The notes under the pieces: generated by a model
Databases searched by the model: none
Seen by the model: only the letters and a program-made list of their open reading frames with translations
What the model was told of the DNA's origin: nothing
NCBI GenBank assembly: GCA_041303295.1
Contig: JBFYPM010000133.1
Location: forward strand, 8,883-72,882
From: SR-FBR-E99 sp041303295
Lineage (GTDB): Bacteria; Bacteroidota; Bacteroidia; Bacteroidales; VadinHA17
Direction: 5' to 3'
DNA length: 64,000 nucleotides
Shown here: piece by piece, positions 60,115-64,000 of the stretch
Position numbering within the stretch: position 1 is the first letter of the stretch
Layout: each line of letters begins with the position of its first letter
Position numbers and translations under genes: made by a program

Positions 60115-61583
60115 TATCCTCTCTTAAACATTAACGTAAAGAATTGGTCTTTGATCTCTGCAGCCGCAAAGAAAATCATAAGCAGCACAGTATCAACCAC
60201 AATGTTTACAATTTTATTCTCACCTGCCAGGAGTCCGGATACAAACAGCAGGCCTACCGCCAGTGCTATATACAGCAATATCTTTCCGGTCTCATACTTA
60301 ACCGGGTAAATTTTCCGGCCAACGAAGTATGATACCAGAACCATGGACAAGTAGCATGCCACGTGTGCCCAGGCTGCAGCTATATAGCCGTATACTGGTA
60401 CGAATACAAGGTTTACAATTATCGTGACCGCCGCCCCGATTATGGTTATCCAGGCTCCGTATATTGTCTTGTCATCAACCTTGTACCAGATGCTCTGGTT
60501 GATGAAGATGCCAAGCAGAAGGTATCCCATACTGACTATCGGCACAACAATGAGTGATTCCCTGAACACAGGTCCAATAATGATCTGCAGTGCTTCGATG
60601 TAAAGATTTATTCCCAGGAACAGTATCAATGCAGTAATCACGAAATACTTCATTGTTACAGCATATGTCTCCTTAGCGTCGCTGGTGCCGGCCTTTTCAA
60701 AGAAGAATGGCTCAGCTGCAAAGCGATACATCTGAATAAAGAGAGACATTAGTACCCCAACCTTAAACCCCGCACCGTATAATCCTACCGTTGCAAGCCC
60801 CTCCGCCCCGCCTATTATTCTCCGCAGCAGGATTTTGTCAAGCACCTCATTGAGAGAGCCGGCCATACCACCTATCAGGAGGGGCCAGCTGTACGCCAGC
60901 ATCTTTCCAAGAAGCTTCCGGTCGAATGAGGGGCGTATTTTCAGCATGAATGGCAGGAGGCATATCAGTGTAAATGCAGACCCTGCGAGGTTGGCCACAA
61001 ATACATATCCTACCTGAAATTCCGGATTATAGAGCCTTAGTATCCAGGTGTTTCCTTTTGCAACCTGCTCCGGTGCTACCTTCAGAAAGAAATAAACAGT
61101 GATGAGAGTTACTGCAACGTTAATGATCTTCAGAACGCTGAATGTTATTGGCCTGTGGTTATTTCTAAGCCATGCGAACGGTATAGCAGAGAAGGCATCA
61201 ATAGCCACTATCCATGCAAACATGCTGATATATTCCGTATTTTCTCCGTATCCGAGAAAACCTGCGACGGGGTTAAGGAACAGGGAGACTGCCAGAATAA
61301 AGAGGAGCGAGGTTGTGAAGAGACTGATAATGGCCGTGCCATAAACCTTCCCGGCAGGAGCCTTCGTGCCGGCAAAACGGAAGTAAGTCGTCTCCATCCC
61401 GTAAGTAAGGATGACAAGAGCCAGAACCATCCATGCATACAACTCCGTTACAACACCATACTGCTCACGCCCGAAAATATATGTGTAGAAGGGAGTGAGC
61501 AGAGCATAGTTCAGAAATCGCGGAACAACGGTTCCGAAGCCATAAATGACAGTCTGGCCCGCAAGCTTGCGTATATCGTTCAT
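60114..61583 (-). CDS. Polysaccharide flippase-like membrane protein (MOP/Wzx superfamily)
   Basis: The 489-residue protein has 12-14 predicted helices, starting GQTVIYGFGTVVPRFLNYAL, typical of lipopolysaccharide/O-antigen transporters. EVLDKILLRRIIGGAEGLATVGLY matches the conserved helix 7-8 region. It may flip lipid-linked sugars or lipid II. Its place at the head of an operon with an EnvC-like protein suggests cell-wall work, but the substrate is not known. Confidence 0.85.
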   Translation of the reverse strand: MNDIRKLAGQTVIYGFGTVVPRFLNYALLTPFYTYIFGREQYGVVTELYAWMVLALVILTYGMETTYFRFAGTKAPAGKVYGTAIISLFTTSLLFILAVSLFLNPVAGFLGYGENTEYISMFAWIVAIDAFSAIPFAWLRNNHRPITFSVLKIINVAVTLITVYFFLKVAPEQVAKGNTWILRLYNPEFQVGYVFVANLAGSAFTLICLLPFMLKIRPSFDRKLLGKMLAYSWPLLIGGMAGSLNEVLDKILLRRIIGGAEGLATVGLYGAGFKVGVLMSLFIQMYRFAAEPFFFEKAGTSDAKETYAVTMKYFVITALILFLGINLYIEALQIIIGPVFRESLIVVPIVSMGYLLLGIFINQSIWYKVDDKTIYGAWITIIGAAVTIIVNLVFVPVYGYIAAAWAHVACYLSMVLVSYFVGRKIYPVKYETGKILLYIALAVGLLFVSGLLAGENKIVNIVVDTVLLMIFFAAAEIKDQFFTLMFKRG

Positions 61584-61598
61584 GCTTAACTCTTACTG

Positions 61599-61614
61599 CA
61601 AATATATATCTTTG
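61599..61614. promoter_or_regulatory. Back-to-back divergent -7 boxes
   Basis: On the minus strand 61606-61599 reads TATATTTG (for the flippase operon). On the plus strand 61607-61614 reads TATCTTTG (for the cyclophilin gene). The two consensus boxes touch, so polymerases cannot occupy both promoters at once. Confidence 0.65.
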
Positions 61615-61635
61615 TCAATCGTAAATTATAAGAAA

Positions 61636-62433
61636 ATGAGGACTTCATTACGCTTGTCACTGACCCTGGTTGCCGCGCTTCTGATTGCAGGCTGCGCATC
61701 AGGTGACAAAAAAGGCGTTCGCGCCGAGATCAAAACCACCGAAGGGGATATTGTAATTTCTCTTTCTGACCTGACCCCTCTTCACCGAGATAACTTTATC
61801 AAACTTGCAGAGAGTGGCTTCTATGACGGTGTTGCATTTCACCGTGTCATAAAGGAATTCATGATCCAGACCGGAGACGGATCTACCAGGCAGGATTCCA
61901 CAATCATCATCGATGATTATACAATACCGGCCGAGATAAACGATTCGCTGTTTCACAAGAGAGGCGTTGTTGCCGCAGCCCGAATGGGTGATGATGTGAA
62001 CCCGGAGAGGAATTCTTCAGGAACACAGTTCTATATTGTCCAGGGAAAAGTGTATGACGACGAAGGTCTTGCTGCAACCATGCAGCGCATTGAATACAAC
62101 CGGAGGCAGTTCTTTTACAACAAGGCTCTTCTTGATTTGAGAAAGGCAGCAGCGGATAGTGCCGCGCCTGTCTCAGATGACGTCATACAGCAGAATGCCA
62201 TCATCAGGGCTTATGACGACATGGAAGCCGCAGGACCCTTTGTAATGCCCGAGCTCCGCAGGAACACCTACAAGACAATCGGTGGCACGCCATTCCTTGA
62301 CGGTGCCTATACCGTTTTCGGGGAAGTGCTTGAGGGAATGGAGATCGTCGATGCCATCGCGGCAACAGCCACTGACGCCACAGACAGACCTGTGCAGGAC
62401 ATTCGCATCCTGAAGGTCAGAATAATTAAATAA
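61636..62433 (+). CDS. Peptidylprolyl isomerase, cyclophilin-type lipoprotein
   Basis: The 265-residue lipoprotein (lipobox IAGC, Cys20) has a cyclophilin fold: GDIVISL, FHRVI (Arg70), FMIQTGD, SSGTQFYIVQG and LDGAYTVFGEV. A mostly helical insert of about 78 residues (139-217) separates FYIVQG from the last core strand. It would assist proline isomerisation in envelope proteins. The ATG at 61636 follows the -7 box by 21 bases; the longer upstream frame would cover the promoter. Confidence 0.88.
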   Translation: MRTSLRLSLTLVAALLIAGCASGDKKGVRAEIKTTEGDIVISLSDLTPLHRDNFIKLAESGFYDGVAFHRVIKEFMIQTGDGSTRQDSTIIIDDYTIPAEINDSLFHKRGVVAAARMGDDVNPERNSSGTQFYIVQGKVYDDEGLAATMQRIEYNRRQFFYNKALLDLRKAAADSAAPVSDDVIQQNAIIRAYDDMEAAGPFVMPELRRNTYKTIGGTPFLDGAYTVFGEVLEGMEIVDAIAATATDATDRPVQDIRILKVRIIK

Positions 62434-62448
62434 TTTTCAGCAACAGAA

Positions 62449-63492
62449 ATGAAGGAGAGTATTGCAGAATTAAGGAGAGAGGTTGATGCTTTTCTGATAA
62501 CAGGTGAACCTGATCTTGAGCAGTTCAGGATAGCTTATCTTAGCAAAAAGGGGCAGATCTCAACTCTTTTTGAGGGCTTCAGGAATGTTCCTCCCGAAGC
62601 AAAAAAGGAGACAGGACAGTTGCTCAATGAACTGAAGCAGTTCGCAACTGAAAAATACAATGAATTCAGGGATCGCCTCTCGATGGCAGAAGCCGTACAT
62701 TCCGGTGTAGACCTTACCATGCCTGCATACCCGATGGCGGAGGGAACACGTCATCCGATATCCATCGTACGCAACGAGATCATTGACATCTTCAGCCGGA
62801 TAGGCTTCACCGTCTCCGAAGGGCCGGAGATAGAGGACGACAACCATGTCTTCACCATGCTCAATTTTGCAGGTGATCACCCGGCCCGCGACATGCAGGA
62901 TACCTTTTACATTGAGAAAAAGTCCGGCTCTGAGTCCGATCCGCATGACGTATTGCTCCGCACTCACACATCATCAGTGCAGGTCAGGGTGATGGAGACG
63001 CAGAAACCACCTATACGTACTATCTCTCCCGGCAGGGTATTTCGCAATGAAGCTGTCTCAGCTAGGGCACATTGTATCTTTCACCAGGTTGAGGGTCTGT
63101 ATGTTGCTGAAAATGTATCATTTGCCGATCTGAAGCAGACGCTTTTATACTTTGCTACAGAGCTTTTCGGAGAGAATGTTAAAATAAGGCTAAGGCCATC
63201 TTTCTTCCCCTTTACGGAGCCCTCCGCCGAGATGGACATAAGCTGCAATATCTGCGGAGGAAAGGGCTGTAATGTATGCAAGGGTACCGGCTGGCTTGAG
63301 CTGCTGGGCTGCGGTATGGTTGATCCCAATGTGCTTGAGGCTTGCGGCATTGATCACGTTAAATATACAGGCTACGCTTTCGGAATGGGTATTGAGCGTG
63401 CCGCCATGCTGAAATACGGCGTCAACGATCTTAGGCTCTATTTCGAAAACGACATCCGCTTCCTCAACCAGTTCAGGACAGAAATTTTATGA
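62449..63492 (+). CDS. pheS: Phenylalanyl-tRNA synthetase alpha subunit
   Basis: The 347-residue class II synthetase subunit has an N-terminal coiled coil (about 1-85) and motif 2/3 regions: RTHTSSVQVR, GRVFRNEAVSARAHCIFHQVEG region, and FGMGIERAAMLKYG. It also carries a CNICGGKGCNVCKGTG cysteine insert before LGCGMV, seen in many bacterial PheS. The gene starts 15 bases after the cyclophilin gene. pheT is not adjacent downstream; a Crp/Fnr gene follows. Confidence 0.95.
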   Translation: MKESIAELRREVDAFLITGEPDLEQFRIAYLSKKGQISTLFEGFRNVPPEAKKETGQLLNELKQFATEKYNEFRDRLSMAEAVHSGVDLTMPAYPMAEGTRHPISIVRNEIIDIFSRIGFTVSEGPEIEDDNHVFTMLNFAGDHPARDMQDTFYIEKKSGSESDPHDVLLRTHTSSVQVRVMETQKPPIRTISPGRVFRNEAVSARAHCIFHQVEGLYVAENVSFADLKQTLLYFATELFGENVKIRLRPSFFPFTEPSAEMDISCNICGGKGCNVCKGTGWLELLGCGMVDPNVLEACGIDHVKYTGYAFGMGIERAAMLKYGVNDLRLYFENDIRFLNQFRTEIL

Positions 63493-63538
63493 TATTAGGG
63501 TTTTAATACTCACCTTTGTCAACTTAACAGCCAGAGTT

Positions 63539-64000
63539 ATGAAACAGCATGACTATACCATAGCATTCTGTGATAAATGCGCTTTTGAAACGAATGCCGT
63601 GTTTCGTTTCCTGACAAGGGATGAGACCGACAGGCTAAATTTTGAGAAGGATTTCAGGCGTTACAGGAGAGGTGAAATTCTTTATCATGAAGGCAACCGC
63701 ATCAGTGGTTTTTATTGCATTAATTCAGGTATTATCAAAGTCTTCAAGACCGGTGTAGACGGCAAGGAACAGATCATCCGTTTTGCCCGCAAGGGTGAGA
63801 TCATTGCATACAGGTCCGTTCTCAGCAACGAACCTGCATGTACATCTGCCAAGGTTATCGAGGACTGCCAGGTCTGTTTCATTCCGTCCGAACTGCTGAT
63901 ACAGTTTGTCAAGACCAATCCGGCCTTTGCGTTCGAGGTTGTCAAGCTGACCTGTCATGAGCTGGCTGAGGCCAACTCCTATATCACAGATATTGCCCAG
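63539..64000 (+). CDS. Crp/Fnr family transcriptional regulator, truncated by the window edge
   Basis: 154 codons are visible from the ATG at 63539 and the frame is open to the edge. It has an N-terminal CDKC pair (Cys11, Cys14) and a cyclic-nucleotide-binding-type barrel with YRRGEILYHEGNRISGFYCI and KEQIIRFARKGEIIAYRSVL. The DNA-binding domain would lie beyond 64000. It differs clearly from the regulator at 32410-33117. Confidence 0.88.
   Translation, partial: MKQHDYTIAFCDKCAFETNAVFRFLTRDETDRLNFEKDFRRYRRGEILYHEGNRISGFYCINSGIIKVFKTGVDGKEQIIRFARKGEIIAYRSVLSNEPACTSAKVIEDCQVCFIPSELLIQFVKTNPAFAFEVVKLTCHELAEANSYITDIAQ

Noticed and set aside
4290..60372. Other CACGTG cores (near 4298, 13690, 25856 and 60359) as extra parS sites
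   Set aside because: Their flanks do not continue the TGTTYC/GRAACA palindrome; they look like chance hexamers inside genes.

Overview
This 64 kb window comes from a Bacteroidota chromosome, most likely a Bacteroidales/Marinilabiliales-type organism of medium GC. The evidence is promoters of the TAnnTTTG (-7) type, a BlaR1-like metallopeptidase fused to TonB C-terminal domains, DUF4271 and DUF4292 proteins, DUF4143 ATPases, LolA-like sorting proteins, and gene orders typical of that phylum (DUF4271-hemD-rnpA; flippase-dut-TPR-DUF4292-envC). It is almost entirely ordinary chromosome. I see no tRNA or rRNA genes, insertion sequence, prophage or CRISPR array. Coding density is high, with many 1-4 base ATGA-type overlaps.

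Layout. 1-5.4 kb: a minus-strand TetR-controlled operon (LolA-like protein, two FtsX-type permeases, ABC ATPase, start of a secreted, probably outer-membrane protein). 5.8-11.3 kb: two DUF4143 ATPases flanking a blaI-blaR1/TonB sensor operon. 11.5-17 kb: e(P4)-type acid phosphatase, a GH16-like protein that has lost its catalytic glutamates, and an ECF sigma / membrane partner / beta-barrel cluster. 17-22.9 kb: pepE, AsmA, an orphan histidine kinase and a U32 (TrhP-like) protein. 22.9-29 kb (minus): mnmH, a hybrid histidine kinase without its phosphoacceptor His, rsgA, and a phosphofructokinase with pyrophosphate-type residues. 29-36.5 kb: mixed housekeeping genes, an M14 peptidase, a Crp/Fnr regulator, mntP, dtd and an MFS pump. 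36.5-41.3 kb: deoC, DUF4271, hemD, rnpA, ctpA. 41.3-45.3 kb (minus): queD-polA-moaD-moaE. 45.5-49.5 kb: acyl-CoA ligase, lspA, polyprenyl synthase, CoA-binding protein. 49.6-61.6 kb (minus): uvrC, ade, mnmG, ybeY, an RsbW-like ATPase, an EnvC-like protein, DUF4292 and TPR lipoproteins, dut and a flippase. 61.6-64 kb: cyclophilin lipoprotein, pheS and a truncated Crp/Fnr gene.

The most notable signals are non-coding. Three parS-like sites (49572, 53270 and 57298, one an exact perfect palindrome) are spaced about 4 kb apart around mnmG. This suggests a ParB-loading region and an origin-proximal location. Three intergenic islands of degenerate 7-bp repeats share one vocabulary of heptamers, and one of them appears to supply the -33 element of uvrC. 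Several regulators have recognisable operator/promoter architectures (TetR, BlaI, and both DUF4143 ATPases).

The most notable proteins are the GH16 pseudoenzyme with N-terminal tandem repeats, the His-less hybrid kinase, the PPi-type phosphofructokinase, an M14 peptidase with Asp at the expected third zinc-ligand position, and a Pol I with a possible clamp-binding motif in its linker. All functional calls rest on reading the sequence and recalling family motifs. No database search was run.
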